The translations under genes were made by a program, and so were the position numbers. This document shows, piece after piece, positions 1 to 14,400 of a stretch of DNA of 64,000 nucleotides. The first letter of the stretch is position 1. Each line of letters starts with the position of its first letter. This stretch comes from Orthonyx spaldingii (Eukaryota; Chordata; Aves; Passeriformes; Orthonychidae), in assembly GCA_013397795.1 (NCBI GenBank), contig VZTJ01005902.1:1871116-1935115 (forward strand). Direction: 5' to 3'. The notes below the pieces were generated by a model, which was not told where the DNA came from, ran no database searches, and worked only from the letters and a program-made list of their open reading frames with translations.

Positions 1-1872
1 TCCTATATATTTTCATTATGTGCTTTTATTACTCTGACACAGTGAAACATGTACCATACCATCTAAATGCTGAGTACAAAAAGAAGGAAAAAGAGAAAAA
101 AATATATTGAAACAAGATTGGGACATCATAAATAAATGGCTCATTGCATTAGAAAGGAAAAAAAGAGAAGATAAATTTTTCTGCAAGGAAACCAAAATCA
201 GCCATGTTGTGGGGAGGATCTAGGCAAGGCAACAAAGGGATGGAGAAGTATAATGAGTGGCATTGAGGACTCTGTGCTTACACAGACTTTGTGAGAGCAG
301 CTGTGACTGGGCTTAGCAATTAAACAGAAGGAAAGGGTTATGATTAAGCACAAACCCAACAACCCCATGTTTTGACAGGGACACAGATTACTTGAATGCA
401 GCTACTCACAGTTTTTGCTGAAGAGGGTGAGAGGAGAGGATCAGCTACACCCAGGATAGCAAACCACAACTTCACCTCAGCGTGGTGAAGGTCATATTGG
501 AATGTGGATCTTTAAGTGTGTGTTCAAATTTCATTACAGCCATGGAAGCTGGCAGGTGCCTCTGCATGAAAGTGTTTAGCAGAAGAGAAATGGACTTAAT
601 CACAGGCTTGGATGCTCTTCTGTGTTTCAAGTTGATAGTGCTGAAAATGAAGGTGATGTGAGACCTGTAGTTACAAGATTTTTAAATATCTAAACACTAT
701 TTCACAACTTCTTTTTTCCCTGTCCAGGGTGAGTTTTTGTAGTTTAGCCATTAATCTTGTGAAGCAGAAATTTAACGTGTCAATGTTGACAGACTGTTAA
801 CTATAGCAGCAATGACGAAGCTTCTATAGTATTAACCTTTCATAAAATAAAACTGCAATAATGATGTTGTTTCCATTAGACCTTTCAGATCACTTACAAA
901 TTATCTGGAACTCCTACTGTTTATTTGTTTTTACTTTAGATTGTTGCCCCAAGCACTTAAATAATTGTAATAAAATAATAATAGAATTAAGATTAGATAA
1001 ATTAAGTGGAAATGAAACTGAATACATTTTCCATGACAGCTGGCAAGTCCCATTCTGTGACTGCTCAGAAACAGAACTGGAATTTTTATGACAGTAGACA
1101 ATAAGGCGATCGTGTACAGGATGTAACTCAATGCTCAAGAGGAGCAGTGTGCAAGTGACACATCAACAAAAACAAACTTGTTTCATTTATGTACTATTAA
1201 TTACCATAACTTACATAATCATGGACATCTGTTCTCCCTTTCTCATACATGTACCTATGCACAGATAATTACCACTATCTACTGGTCGGAAGAGCAAATA
1301 GCATAATATAGAGACAAATAGATTATAGCATATAATTTTATATTAGAATGAATAGATTTTTGTATATACATGCAGATATGACCATCTCTGTGTTATTTAT
1401 TCCTGCCCTACCTTGCAAGAGATTTTTTAGTTCTTAAACTTCACATTGAAACTGTAGTAACTTGTTCCAACTTGCATACTTGGAAGAGCATTATACAGAA
1501 AAAAAGAGCAAATAATTTTTAACTAATTAAAAATTAAGTAGAACAATATCAGTTTAGTATCTCTCGTCGTGATGGTTCCAAAACATGGTGCAAAAGATCA
1601 AAAGATTTTTTTTCAGCCAGACAGTAAAGGTTCATCAGCTTTAAAATAGTTGTATTCTTCCAAGAGAAATAGTCACCGTTTGATTGCTTTATTCAGATAA
1701 AAGAGAAAAGCAACTGATGCACAAATTACAATTCTTGGGAAATAGGGTTTTTTCCCACGTTGTGTCTTGAGTACTTAAGGGTGATATTTGTTCCGTGAAA
1801 TATTTTATGATTGTCCCTTTTAAATAACTGTATTTTAGGAGCCCAGAAAGCTGTTTTCCTTGAATGTCATGC
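1..1872. other. AT-rich unique non-coding sequence
   Basis: No recognisable gene or repeat. Open frames here are below 80 codons, overlap each other on opposite strands and resemble no protein family I know. The sequence is AT-rich with short A and T runs, as expected of intergenic or intronic vertebrate DNA. Confidence 0.6.
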
Positions 1873-1955
1873 CATAGAATCATAGAATGGTTTACATCGG
1901 GAGGGACCTTAAGTTCACCTAGTTCCAACCCCTTGGTATGGAGAGGGACACTGTT
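1873..1955 (-). mobile_element. CR1 LINE, 3'-terminal fragment
   Basis: The segment opens with CATAGAATCATAGAATGG and continues through GGGAGGGACCTTAAG and AGTTCCAACCCC to a GGAGAGGGACACTG stretch. This is the reverse complement of the 3' end of avian CR1, whose terminus is built of ATTCTATG units, so the copy lies on the minus strand with its 3' end at the left. Only about 80 bp remain, which fits the severe 5' truncation usual for CR1. It is the strongest marker that the genome is avian or from a close archosaur or turtle relative. No coding capacity is left. Confidence 0.9.
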
Positions 1956-4900
1956 TGTTTTCGTGCCTGAAGTTTTACAGCCACATATATGGTGCATATA
2001 AATTAAGGCTTAGTCAAGAGCACAGCTCTGTTCAAAGTGACATTTTTTTAACAAAGAAGTAGAAATACCCACATATATAAGGTTAATAAACATACTTTAT
2101 ATTGATATATATGTACTACTGTGAGATTGGTAAAAGCAAAAATTTGCTTTAAAATACATTATGAAAAGCTATGAGATCTTCAAAGGGTGCTGATATTTAA
2201 TGGGTTGTATTGCCTCTTATAAATTTTGAAATTAATATGAAATTGTACTTTTTAATTTAATTTTAAATTTCATCTTAGCTGTTCAATGGCCCTGACTTTG
2301 CTTGCATTTCTGTAAACTGCTGTTGGATGACAAGTCAAAAAATGGTTATGATATTTTTCTACAAGTGTCCTGGAAAACACATCCTGAGTTAAATAACCTT
2401 AAACAACAGGTACTGATTTACTGCTGCCACTTTTGAGAAGGATAACTAATTAAACCAATCTAGATGTGCCCATGGTTAGAGGAATTCCTGCATGTGACAG
2501 AGAATTGCTGCTCCATGTTTAGTTATTTCTGAAAATACTATTAATTGTAGATTAGAATATTTACTTATTTATTGTCTTTTTTCAGCATCTGCCCTTTTGG
2601 TCAGTGCACAGGGATTGTCCCACCAGCTGTGAAGAACTGAGGAGACCAGGATGGTGAGGAAAGCTTGCCTTATTGAAAGTAAAAGAAACTGTTTGTTTAC
2701 TGCCAAATGCTTATTGGGAAAAAGAGCAAGACACAGACCATAAAATTCTTGCATCTGTTGATCAGTTGACCTGTTGATCTGTTAATCTTTTTTTCTGTAA
2801 ACAACATCATGTAGTACTGTATATTACAAAAGGAAAAAGAAATAAACTTCTACTTTGCAGCTGTATGAGAACCCACTGGACATTTCTTCCCTATTAGCCA
2901 GTTGAGCAGAAGATTAGTCTGTATCCTGAGTCCTGAGGATTTAAATAACTTCTACTCTTTTTTTTCTTTTTTTTTTTCTTCTATATATATCTGTTTTCAG
3001 TGTCTAGTGTAATAATTCAATAATGTATTCATTTCAGTATGGTAGAACTATTTACATACTGTACTTCTGTTGTATTTCTTTGGAGAGGAGAAAACTCAAA
3101 GGACCACCAGTCAGAAACTCAAGTCATCAGTCCATGGTCCCACTGGGCCTGTGGAATTAAGGGGTGAAATCTCTACTGTTGTACAATTGTCCATGAGGAG
3201 GATGATGACAACAAGGAATTAGAGAAAGATGGGAAATAATGATTTACTGTATCAGTTTATGACTTCCGAAGAACTGCTCCACTGTTTTAAACCAGTAAAT
3301 GTTTGCTTTGCCTTCACACCTTCACATCAAGAGTCTGATATACACTGGAAATAGATGGAAGACAATATTTGAGGTGATCCTCTGGTTTCTAAAAGCTAAA
3401 GGGGATGACCAGAAATTGATATATAGCTATAGCTATAGATACAGATAAACCAAGCAAAGGAGACTGAACTTGGTTTGTGCCAATCCATGTCCCCATGTTA
3501 GGTGGTGGAGAACAGAGGGTTTTATTTTTATTTCTGAATTGTCTTGCCCACTACTGCAAGGGAAAACAATCTGAAGTTAATTTACTGAGCTGTGAAGCTT
3601 CCCTCTTCCTCCTCTCCCTAACTCAAAGTGTGCTAAAATGAGGTCTGGTAGAACAAGAAAGAAACTGATTGGATATGACTGGCCTCTTTGACCTGGTTAA
3701 AACTAATGTTCTGATATATCCTGTATGCTGCCCACTTTACACCCATTAAAATCCAGATTAACTCCAGGGAAATCAATGTCATTTTGGGGTGACTGAAACA
3801 GATTTTTTTTTCCTAAAAAATCTTGTGCCTAGCAACTTTGGTACTAATGGTGTAATCTCATTCCTTTAAAAAATGTAGTGCCTCCTATGAACATTTTTTT
3901 CTGAACAAAAATGTTTTATCTTTTCCTTAAAAATTGCTGTATTTGAAAGAACGTTTTTTCCCTAGCACCTGCTTAATCTTTTGTTCCACAGATAATTTCT
4001 CATTACCCAGGTGTCCTCTTATGGACCCACAGAAAGATTGGGCCTAGTTTAAATGTAAAATAATCCTGTTGCTTCTATCTGAGAATGAATGAGCTCAGGA
4101 TTAGATCAGATAAAACACACTTGAGATAAAGTGCACAAGGTGGATTATATGAGAAAAGAGGATTTAGTGCAGAACATATCCACAACTTTTTGTTAACATA
4201 GAGAATGGTAGCTTTTGTAAGCAACATTTATGGAAACTCAACTGGAGGTTTAAAAGCTATGTCTTTTGTTGTACATTTCTCTGCATACATTTGCTTTGTA
4301 GCTGGTAGCTTTAACTTTGGAAGCCATGCTGGGCCTTGACTCATGCTCATTTTGCTTAATGAAAAGCTAAGGATGTACTTTTACTCATAGATTCTTGTTT
4401 TGTTTTCTTTGAAGTTTATTAAGCTATCCAGTAAGATGGGAGGTTCATTAGGTTGCTATTATCACGGCCACAAATTAAGCATCTGTTCCCTGGGGAGTTA
4501 TAACCTTCAAGTGGATGTCAGAGCCATACTTATTACAATATTTACTTAATTACCAAGTTAGTGCTCTTGTCATATAAAATACAAACATGGACTCTGCTGT
4601 CCATATTAGCCATATACTCTCCACCTACTGAATTTTTAACATACACTAATTTCACTTAAGCGCTCTTTTAAAATATGTACCAAATTTTTTGGTAAACAAT
4701 TATTGAAAAAGGTAAACCAAGAATGATGAAGCACCGTCATGAATTTAAGGTATCATCAAGAATGTTAAAAAATGCTATGGTATCTGACGTTACAATTGAC
4801 TCTGGTTTCACATCTCGAGACAAATGTAGTTTCCAGTACCAACAAATGCATCAAAATATTAGCAAATCATGATTTGCCAAAACAGATCAAAAGTCAGGAT

Positions 4901-7900
4901 CTAGATGTGTTTTGTCAAGTAGTTGGATGGACATCATTGGCCTTGAGAGTACCACTCTGTAATAAAATCTGGCTTTACAAGACTGGAACACATATCTTTA
5001 ATGAGAACTCTAGGAATTTCACCTTAGAGGCAAAATGCCACCACAAATATCTAAAAGTCATTCTTCATCATAATTTTGTGGCTTTTTTCCCTCCTCTTCA
5101 GTACTTTAATTAACTAAGATTGTAAATTACAGAATTACCAGATTTTCTCTGTCTAGTCTTCTGACAATGTCAAGCTATATAAGCCCAAAAATATTCCCTC
5201 TTTTCAGACATGACTTGTGTGAACAGATATGACTCTTGGGAGGATGTCAACACCACAAAACAATGTCTCTTTGTTTGAAAAATTCATGTCCATTTTTACT
5301 TCAGAAATTGCATTTGGACTTTATTATAGGGTTGCTTTGTTTTTAATCTGACAAACTCATCATTGTTTTGCCATCTACCATATAACTAATACTACAAAAT
5401 CTTCATATTATTTATACCTTACAGAAATAATTATTGGTGTATTAATAATGCACTGTTTGACCTGGTTTATTCTCACAGCTGTTTTCCCTGTAAGGAAGCC
5501 CTGTAATTATTTAACTTTGATGAATCTTTTCCTGGAGATGTTTGTGTCTACCCCAGCTACAGAAGGAACGTAGCTTCAAAATCCAGGTCCCTTCAAATCA
5601 AGGCATGGGAACAACTTCTATTGTTTCTATAAATTCTAGTTAATAAAGCACACTCCTTAAAGTTTGTAAAATCCCCAGTTTTAAAGAAACACTGGTTACA
5701 TCCAAGTCTTGAGTCTGTCCTGGTTCTCCATAAAAAAGAAAGGTCAGCATAACTAAGAAGTCACTTATCAATGAACATGAATTCTGAAATGTAAAATATT
5801 CCTGGCTTGCCTTGAAATTTTCAACAAACAAATCTTTGTTAAACAATTCAGCTCAGTAAAAAAGTGATTTTCCAGCCTAAGTACTTCAAGAAAAATCTCA
5901 ATAGTTTTTTGGTAGCTCCATATAAACCATTTTCAAGTAAAATACTGAAATTTTGAGGTCCAGTGTAAAAGAAAGATGAAAAACTTGAAGTGTCTCTCTT
6001 TAGTAGAAAATATTGTAGATATAAATCTTTTCCTAGGAAACGCAGTGTACTAAATGCAAACTCAAATGATAACGTGCTTACTGTGCATTTTTGGTAAGTT
6101 TATACTAATTAGCAAAGAATTTTGAAAGCTTTTCCTAAAAAAATATAAAAAGAAATATCAGTGCCTGAAAATATGATGATATCAACATTTTGGTGACACA
6201 TGAATCTCAACTATGTAGGTGAGTGCAAAATTCAAGCTATCATCCAACAAAATCCCAACCCAGCCTTTACACAGTTTAATTTTGCTCTTTTTCTTTTTAA
6301 CCTGACTTCTTAAAAGCTCATACCCTTTGCAAAGATGGACTTAATTTGTTTTTACCTCACTTCTGTTAAAAAAGATCAGAAAACATTAAAAAAATAACCT
6401 CGCAAAACATTAAAAAATATGTTAATAATTTGATTCTTTTTTGCAAGGATGAAATAATTTGAAAAGTTTAAATAAACTGTTTCCATCTTGTTAGCTAACA
6501 ATAATTAAAATGAGAAAACGCAACAATATCAGTTTTAACTTCAGCCATAAGGGACTCCTTTACAATTTTGCAGAGGGCAGACATCACTAAAGTTATTTAT
6601 AGTTATATAAATGTCAACAGAATATGGCTCTTACTCTGAGGTGTCTGGAGTTTCTCAAATGTACTCAAATGCTGGAAATATAGAACAACATTTTACATAA
6701 TCTGTAATAATTATGGTAAAATAATAATGATAATATTCTCTGGTGAATTTTATTCTTCTACACTTTCGTAAAAAAAGATTTGTGATTAAAAATAATCCTC
6801 TGTAGTTATATCCACAGAGCCATTTAAGCTTTTTTATCACTGTTAATGAAAATATGGTTATACCTTCTATGAAAAGTATATTTCTCAATATGATGTGCTG
6901 TAAACAACATGTCTTTAGGCTATTTTTGACCTTTAACCAATGGGAAAGGTCTGTCTAGTTGATCTCATCTAACTACACAGCAGGTACAAGGAATTAAACC
7001 AATTTAGGTTGAGTCCTGGTACAATATCAAGTATCAGACAGTGTTTTCCAAAAGGAAATGCTTAACAAGTTTGTAATCCACTATTATATTTATCTAATGA
7101 AAGAGGTAAAAGAAGGAAAAAAAATAGAGCATGTTCAACAGTGTGGAATCCCAAGTAAAAATCTGTGATATTGTTGTTTGTAAAAGTTGGCAAAGAAGAT
7201 TGTTATGAGCAAATTAAAAGTACAATCTACTCTGGATCTACACTGTGTCAGACTGCTTGTAAGGTCATACAAAAAAAGCAAAACATTATATATGTGGCTC
7301 CGACAGCCTTAAGGTATTTGCCAGGTTTTCAAACTGAACTGTGTTTTTCAGTGGGAGAGCACAGAACATAAGAGCTTAATAGTAAAGATTATTTTTTTTT
7401 TAACAAAATGGGGTTTTTTATACTAATTAAGTCCTTAACAGCACATACATAATCTAAGGGGAGATCATGGCTTTCAGTAGCTTTACAGACCCCAAATTCA
7501 CAATTCTGGCTCTCCTTCTTTGCTGAGATGGAGCCTGGCCCCTCTGCAAGGACTGGGAAGTTGGGATAAACACACTACTTTGTTAGCAAGCTGGAAAACC
7601 AACAAAATTATTCAGGAAGATATGGTGCCATCACATGAGGAATATGTGTACCAGAAGTTTTGTGAGACTAAGCCAGTTATTTGCTCTAAATCCTTGCAAA
7701 GCCTATTCTGCTAGAAATTGTCAGAAACAAGGGAACAGTCCAGAGGGGAAGTGATCCACAGCAACCATCAACTTGCAGTGACCAAATCTAATCTACATAC
7801 ATATTCAACTGCAGTTCATTAAAACTGTACAATGCCAAATTCTTTAAAATGTGCAATTAGGGTGAAAGTTTTCAGACACTTTAGAGACTTTTCCTGGCAT

Positions 7901-8239
7901 GATGTGGGAGAACCATGATCCCCATACATATCCAAGTCTCATCAAAAGACCAAAAATGAAATAGAGCTTAAATTTTGCATAAAATTGAACAATTTTGCTC
8001 ATCAAAATAGTCCTGAAAATCTTCCCTGTTGTCTCTGACCATTTCCTACTTCTGATGTTCTTGGATAAGAATGGCCTTAGGCAGCCTAAACATTTGTTTG
8101 GAACTTTTTTTTTTGAGGAGATACCTTGTAGTGTCATTATTTATTGGTGTATATCCTTAGAGAATAGTCAAATGTTTAAAACTGGAAATGGAGCATAGTG
8201 CAAGGCACTATAGAGCAGATGCTAAGCTTGAAGTGCTCT
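1956..8239. other. Unique non-coding sequence without genes
   Basis: No exon-like or protein-similar open frame was found; the longest, 113 codons at 4772-5113, has no recognisable similarity. A pyrimidine tract lies at 2955-2982. A stretch near 4385-4520, containing a CTATTATCACGG segment, reads like conserved non-coding DNA, but nothing in the window alone proves that. Confidence 0.5.
2955..2982. repeat. T-rich pyrimidine tract
   Basis: About 28 bases of T interrupted only by C, followed by a short TA-alternating run. This is ordinary low-complexity sequence, with no sign that it is the tail of a retrotransposed copy. Confidence 0.7.
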
Positions 8240-8600
8240 TAGGAATACATATACCACATTTTAATTTCAACTCCTATTATTATACTAACTAGTCACAAAA
8301 TGGCTTCCTATTTATGCAATATGTTATCTGTAATGTCACTTAAATTGAATAGATGAGCGCCTTCTAATAATGTATGTTTACTTCATGAACTTGTGGGCAA
8401 TTACATTGTAATTATGTCTTTTGTAGGTCCTTTTTTGCTGACACATAGTGCACCAGCGCATTTTAAGTGTAATTGCAGTTCTCCCTACCATTTAGGAAAG
8501 CTGAACATTGTTAAAGGTTTGCAAATTACCTACACTTAGACCATAGGCAAGTAGGCAAATTAAATGTCAGTGTCAGTAATATTACAATGTAAATTGGTGC
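8240..8600. promoter_or_regulatory. Candidate conserved non-coding element with a homeodomain-type palindrome
   Basis: The stretch is dense in TAAT/ATTA cores and contains a perfect palindrome at 8399-8413, AATTACA-T-TGTAATT. To its right, near 8495, lies a CATTGTTA segment followed a few bases later by TTTGCAAAT, which are SOX-like and POU-like half-sites in non-canonical spacing. Homeodomain, SOX and POU sites are common in vertebrate developmental enhancers. That this segment is an enhancer is inference from motif content only. Confidence 0.25.
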
Positions 8601-11340
8601 CAAGCATAATCCAAGGTAGAAGCATTTTTACAGAATAATGCTTACGTAGCACCTCAAATGCAACAGAAAACACAGATACTCCCAAAGTTGTAAAAGTACA
8701 TAATTTTTATACCTGAAAAAAGACATAGAGAATACAATTTACTTAGCTATCAACTATCCAAAGAAGCAAATATGAATTTAAACACACATATTTTGTTCAA
8801 CTGGACTACACAGTCATCTTACAGAACAGAAAGGTGTACCCAAATGCCAGTATGCCACAATGCCATTCTTCCTCCCCTTGGGAATAGTGCTTCACCAGAG
8901 AAGCAAGAAAATGTATTCCCAGCAGCCTGTAAAGCTCTGAAGAGAAGGAGCGAAGAAGAGAGGAAGACCCTCCCTGCAGCGAAAACTGGATCTTTCCTAC
9001 TCCATTCTCGTTAGACCTTGAGCTCACCAGAAGGAAGCAATCAACCTCATTGACCAAGCTTGTTCCTCCCTTTTTCCTTAGGGTAAAGGTATATGCAGGA
9101 ATATGTGACAGTGGGTCCTCATCATGATTTTAGCTTCTCAGCAAATCCCTGGCGTAGATCTTCAGGTGAACTCAAGTTTGGAACCCCAGTGATAGTTGAT
9201 CATGATCCTTGCAGAAGGAGGAGACTTTAAAGACAACAGAAGAGAGGAATCCTTTGTCCCTATCCTTATTCCTGCTGAGCAGTGAGCTGAATCTCCCCGG
9301 TGACTTGAAGAGCAGAGATAGAAAAGATTCCATCTCTTGTTGATGGCATGAGGCCTTATCTACTACAGCTGGGACCCCAGGAATGTTTGATTGGGGCTTA
9401 GAATGAGAGAATCAGGTTAATATATTTTATATAAAATTGATGCTTTAAACCTGTTGTCTGTATGCTGTATTCACTTCAATGTCTGGATCACAAGATTGCA
9501 TTTCACTTTCACTTTTAACCATTTTGAGGGTAAAACAGAAATTTCAAATCAGAGAATATTTTTATTTGCCCAACTTTTTCAATGCTCATGAGGCGCAGTA
9601 ACAAAAGTACAACTTTTTTTAATACAGACTTGATATATTGGTGTTTCTTTCAAGAACCGAAACTTGGAGGGTTGATGGTGTTCTTACTATAGGAATTTAA
9701 ACTACGATTTCCATGGACATGACACTACAGAATTTTTTTTAAGTAGATTTATGTCGCCCTATGGGGCTTAAGGGGATAGTGATTATTATACACTGAGAAA
9801 TGTGCATTTAGCTTACAAAACCAATGTCCCACAGAGGTGACCACTCTAGAAAGACCAGCAACATCACTTAAGTAAATTAAATTTGAAGTACTGTCCTGTC
9901 ACTTCATGCCTCTAGGCCAATCACTCACTGGTGGAGACATCCTAGTTTTGGATTAAACCAGCTCAACCATGCAAACTGTAGCCACTGCATGGGAATGAGC
10001 ATCTGGGATTGACAGATCACAGATCATGGCAATAGAGGCCACAAGTCCAATGACATAATTTTTATTTAGAGCAAAATCCTAGTGGCATTTTGGTAGAATT
10101 CAATCTTCAGTAAATATTTATCAGAATAAACCCGGGGGATGAATGCTGATCTCATTTGCTTTCCTTGCAACTTGAGAATAGCAGTGGATTTCTGCTGGTG
10201 CAAATCTGAATCATTTCCTATGGCTGAATGCAAAAATTGGTATGATAAAATGAAAACAATCACACTGCCAGGCCCAGCAGACACAGGCATAGTAAGATCT
10301 CAGATTTTGTGTGTTTAGAGTTCCCGGGGATTTAGAATTCCTCTTTCTATTGGTGTTTCTAACTAAAAGTGAGGAGTGCAAAACACACAATATGAAACAA
10401 ACCCACTAAGTGGCTGGTGGTCATTTCTCCATGACTGGTGAGAGGGAGAGAGGTTTGCAGAACACCGGCGCATCATGGACACAGAGATATTAATTGTGTC
10501 TGGCCTTACCAGGGGCAGCGTGGAAAAGGCACAACACCCAATCACCTTGAGCGACTGTATGGCTCTTCTCTTTGTTTGTGTTTTTTAAATGCATGAAAAT
10601 CAGCAGGACACATTGCTTAAATTGAAGGCTCCTTACTATAGCCTTACTAGGAGCATTTTTGTGATCAGCTAAGATGGTTCAACCAGCTCTAGCCCCATCT
10701 CTAGTAACTTCTGTCTGATTGGCATCGACCAACTCATGCTATAATTTAAAGTCAATTAGTAGTAGTTTGAAGTCTGACAGTTTTCACAGGCATGATAACA
10801 ATCTCATGGTCACAGGCATCCCTGTACTTCTACACCAGTTTTGTTTTCACCTTTTTACACTAAACACAAAAAGATATTCAGTAAACATCAGTGCTAAATG
10901 CTATTCTATTTAAATGGACATAAATTATTCAACTACCACAATTATTGCAAAAATGTAACTTTTAATTTGGGGAGAAAAAACCCTTAATTGCTATGTTCAG
11001 TAACTATTCTTCCATACTCACAATGGACTTAGAAGAGAACAGCAAGAACTGACGAATCCTGTTGCCAAACACAGCCCTTAAATTACCAGCTTGTCTATGG
11101 AGTTTTTTACTTTAATGCACTTAGGGGGAATAGCTCATCAGTAATGATTTGGAAACACAGATCACATAAATCCTCAACTCAAAGTTGAACAGTAACCCAA
11201 GTCTTAAGATACAAGTCATGTCTCCTTCCTCTAACACATATACAGATTAAAAAATAAAAAAAATTAATAACACCAAAATACCATGTCAAGTGCAATGGTT
11301 TCCCTACAAACTCTATCACCTGTTTATCTCTCACTCTCAG
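8601..11340. other. Unique non-coding sequence without genes
   Basis: No gene, RNA or repeat recognised. The 80-codon frames on both strands at about 8772-9057 overlap each other and show no family similarity. A CpG-retaining patch at about 10465-10555 includes GACACA at 10479-10484 facing TGTGTC at 10496-10501. It is the only part that stands out. Confidence 0.45.
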
Positions 11341-11460
11341 TACTAACACTAAATTGGGCCTCATGAATTATTCATGAGGGGCCCTTTAATGGGATCGTTT
11401 TTCCTGGCTAGCACTGACACTAATGCTAAGAAAAATCTCTTGACATTAATCTTGGGTTGA
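11341..11460. promoter_or_regulatory. 21-bp near-perfect palindrome in a candidate conserved element
   Basis: CCTCATGAAT at 11359-11368 and ATTCATGAGG at 11370-11379 are perfect reverse complements separated by one T. GGG upstream and CCC just downstream nearly extend the symmetry. The centre carries AATTATT, a homeodomain-like core, and TAAT-type cores follow to about 11450. A dimeric transcription factor site is a reasonable reading. A chance palindrome is less likely at this arm length but not excluded. Confidence 0.3.
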
Positions 11461-14400
11461 AGAAAGCCCCAAATACCTAGTTTTCTTCTGAATGTTCCCT
11501 TTCCTCCTATTTAACACATTGCAGAAACCAGTCATTCTACATCTCTGTTATGCATGAGTGTGGGCATGGGAGGGTAGGAGGGACGATATAAGGTCGGAGA
11601 GGGAATTTGTAGTATTATGATTTTCACATTGAGAACTCTGAGGTCTGATCCAGCTCACATTAAATTTAAATGAAAGTTTTCTTTTTTTCTTTTTGGTAGA
11701 TGTTTATTCTCTCTGAAGGAAATGGGAATATCTTGAAAAAGACAAGGAAACTATGAATCTCTAACTGCATTATTTATCTAAACTGTCTAGAATTGATTAA
11801 AGCCTTTTTTTCTGCATTAGTTTATAACTATTCTGATGGTGAAGTGATTTAGGGTGTTTTTCAGGGCTGATTACAAGAGTAATGGGCTCTGGTCTTGCAA
11901 TTGCAAATATGACCGTTGTCAGAGCCAAAAAAAGTCAAAAGCAGGTTTTCGCACATCCCTAAGACAGAGTTGTTTTTAGTTTATGCAGTAAGAAAACTCC
12001 TGCAAAATATTATCCAAATTACAATCCCTCCCCTGAAGAAGAATCTCTTTAAATGGTCTAGAGAACAGTGAATTAAATCTGAAATGTAGCTTGTTGGCAA
12101 GTGCTGTGGAATAGGAATCCTTCCATACACACTCTTTGGTCATAGTGATAAAACTACTGACTTGCCTCATTTTTCTAAACCAAAATACCTAAAAAGCAAT
12201 ACATTATTTTTCAGTTGTAGCTTTCTGACATCTATAATGGTTTTGTGTCTAAATCTGACAACATTTGTAACAAACTGAAGTCACTGTTACTGCTGGAATG
12301 TCCTGGAGGCTTTTTCTGTCGGAGGAGATGACAGTAACTTTTCCCATGCAGATTAAGCTGGTGTTTACAGATTTGCCCTGGGTGTGCATTTTTATCCAGC
12401 TGTGATCAAGTAACACTGCCTGATGAGTGCCAGACAGATCTCCTGATACGAAGGGCTTACATGCCCATCACTTTCTGCACAGAACATGGTTCTAATCTGG
12501 ACACCACTGCAAAGTTCAGTTATTGTTTGATATTTTTTTCCCCCTTCATTTGTACACTAAGGCAGAATACTCAAATGAGAATGCAAAAAGCTTCGCCATT
12601 TAAAAATCTCCTTGCCCTTTGATAGATACTAGCATTATGTGGATTTAAAATTATGTTTGTTCAGCCTTTCAGTTCCCTACACTGAGCTCTAACAGGATTT
12701 AAAAACAATTAGAAGTGCAGTGGGTGGTTTGACTATTGAGAATTTAGGATTTCATTAATTCTGTCTTTTTAATTTTTTTCCCCTCAATGAATATGTTTGT
12801 TTTGCATGTTGTAATAATCTGAAATATGGCAAAATATAGGCTCAATAACTTTTTCCCATCAATGAAAGTGTGAGGTCAAGAGGTTATTTGCCTTTGTGAG
12901 ACCTGAAACTATACACATATTATGGTGTGGTACTTTGAAAGTAGCAATGCTTGCATATTGCTTTCTCAGAACTCCTTGCTATTGAAGCTAGCAGAAGTTC
13001 TGTTTCCTAATATCTGATTTCCTGTTTGGAACCTCTAATACATGAAAGGATAAGAGAAAAACCTATGCCATCCTTTGAATTTGAACTTAAAACATATTTT
13101 TAAACATAACAATATTGACATTGCCTAAAGTACTAGCGATTTATTTCACATCTGTTATGTGGTTTGAAGCTGTTGCTAAAAACACATGAATAAGCCAAAG
13201 CAACACCAGCAAAAGGAGTACTTAGACTTGTGGGTCAAATTCAGCTTTTTAATCAGCATTTCCACTGCTTTCTGGGACCTCCTGATCCATATTCATATCA
13301 GTGTATGTGAAAACAACTTTTGCCATTCAGTTTCCTGTTTACTTCAAAATGCCACACAATTTGTAGATTTTTTCTGCTCTAATATTAATTCCAGTACAGG
13401 AAAGTATTAAGAAACTCACCCCATCCATATCCAGCTCTGCATAAATTTATTATCCTCACAAATTGCAAGGCAGCTTTTTCCAGAAACCAGCACGAGGAGG
13501 CACACATTAAAAAAAAAAAAAAATCCTGAAAATAAATGTGTTCTACCTAGAGCTGGTGTAGAACACCTTTGTATTTGCTATACAACTTACATTTGTGCTG
13601 AGGGCATCAAAGGTGCAGCAAACACAGTTGAAAAAGTGATTCCAGAATCTGGTGCATAAAATCAGTACTGCCTGAGGAGTGTTATTCTTTTCTGACTGTG
13701 AAATGGTCAGGTACTGGTGAGCCCAGGCAAAGGCTGAGTTATAGAAAACCTTGCACCTCAGGGTTACAGGTTCAAATCTGGACAAGTCCTTGGTGACTGG
13801 AAGTCATTACCATGCGATGGTTTTCTGGTGACTTACATGAAACATACTGGTGAGCTGCTCCAGATCCAGCGGGCAGATGTCCGCATCACAAAAGGCACCA
13901 CTTCAGTTTGTTCTCTTGGCAGCTGTGCCAGAGGAACCAGGGATTAAATGGGCATAATCCTTCTCTCTCCCAGCCCTTACTTTCATTAAACTGGAGAGCT
14001 ATTACAGAGGAATCTGTGCTTGGAAACTGCAAGAATAGAGAATACACAACAATTTTACTCACCACTGAGTTAATAAACTTCAATATAAGCAGTTTGCCAT
14101 GCCAGTTTCAAGTTGCTCTTTTGAAGGCACAGTTTGAAGCCAGACCATCCCAGGGGGGTGAGAAGAGGTGTGCAGCTGCCCAGATTATTTTCCTGTACAG
14201 AGGAAAAGTGCTCCCAGTACTTCTGTAAATGCAAGCAGTCAGCTCTGAAGACCACTAGCTAAGGATGAAGGCCATGGCTCTTCTCCCATCTCTAACTCAT
14301 CCCTGGGGTCCCTCCTCTGCTTTGCAGAGTGCAGAACAAGCAGGGCACAGGAATGAAGAGGGTCACTGCAGTGCTTCTGCATCCATGGAATAGGATGGGA

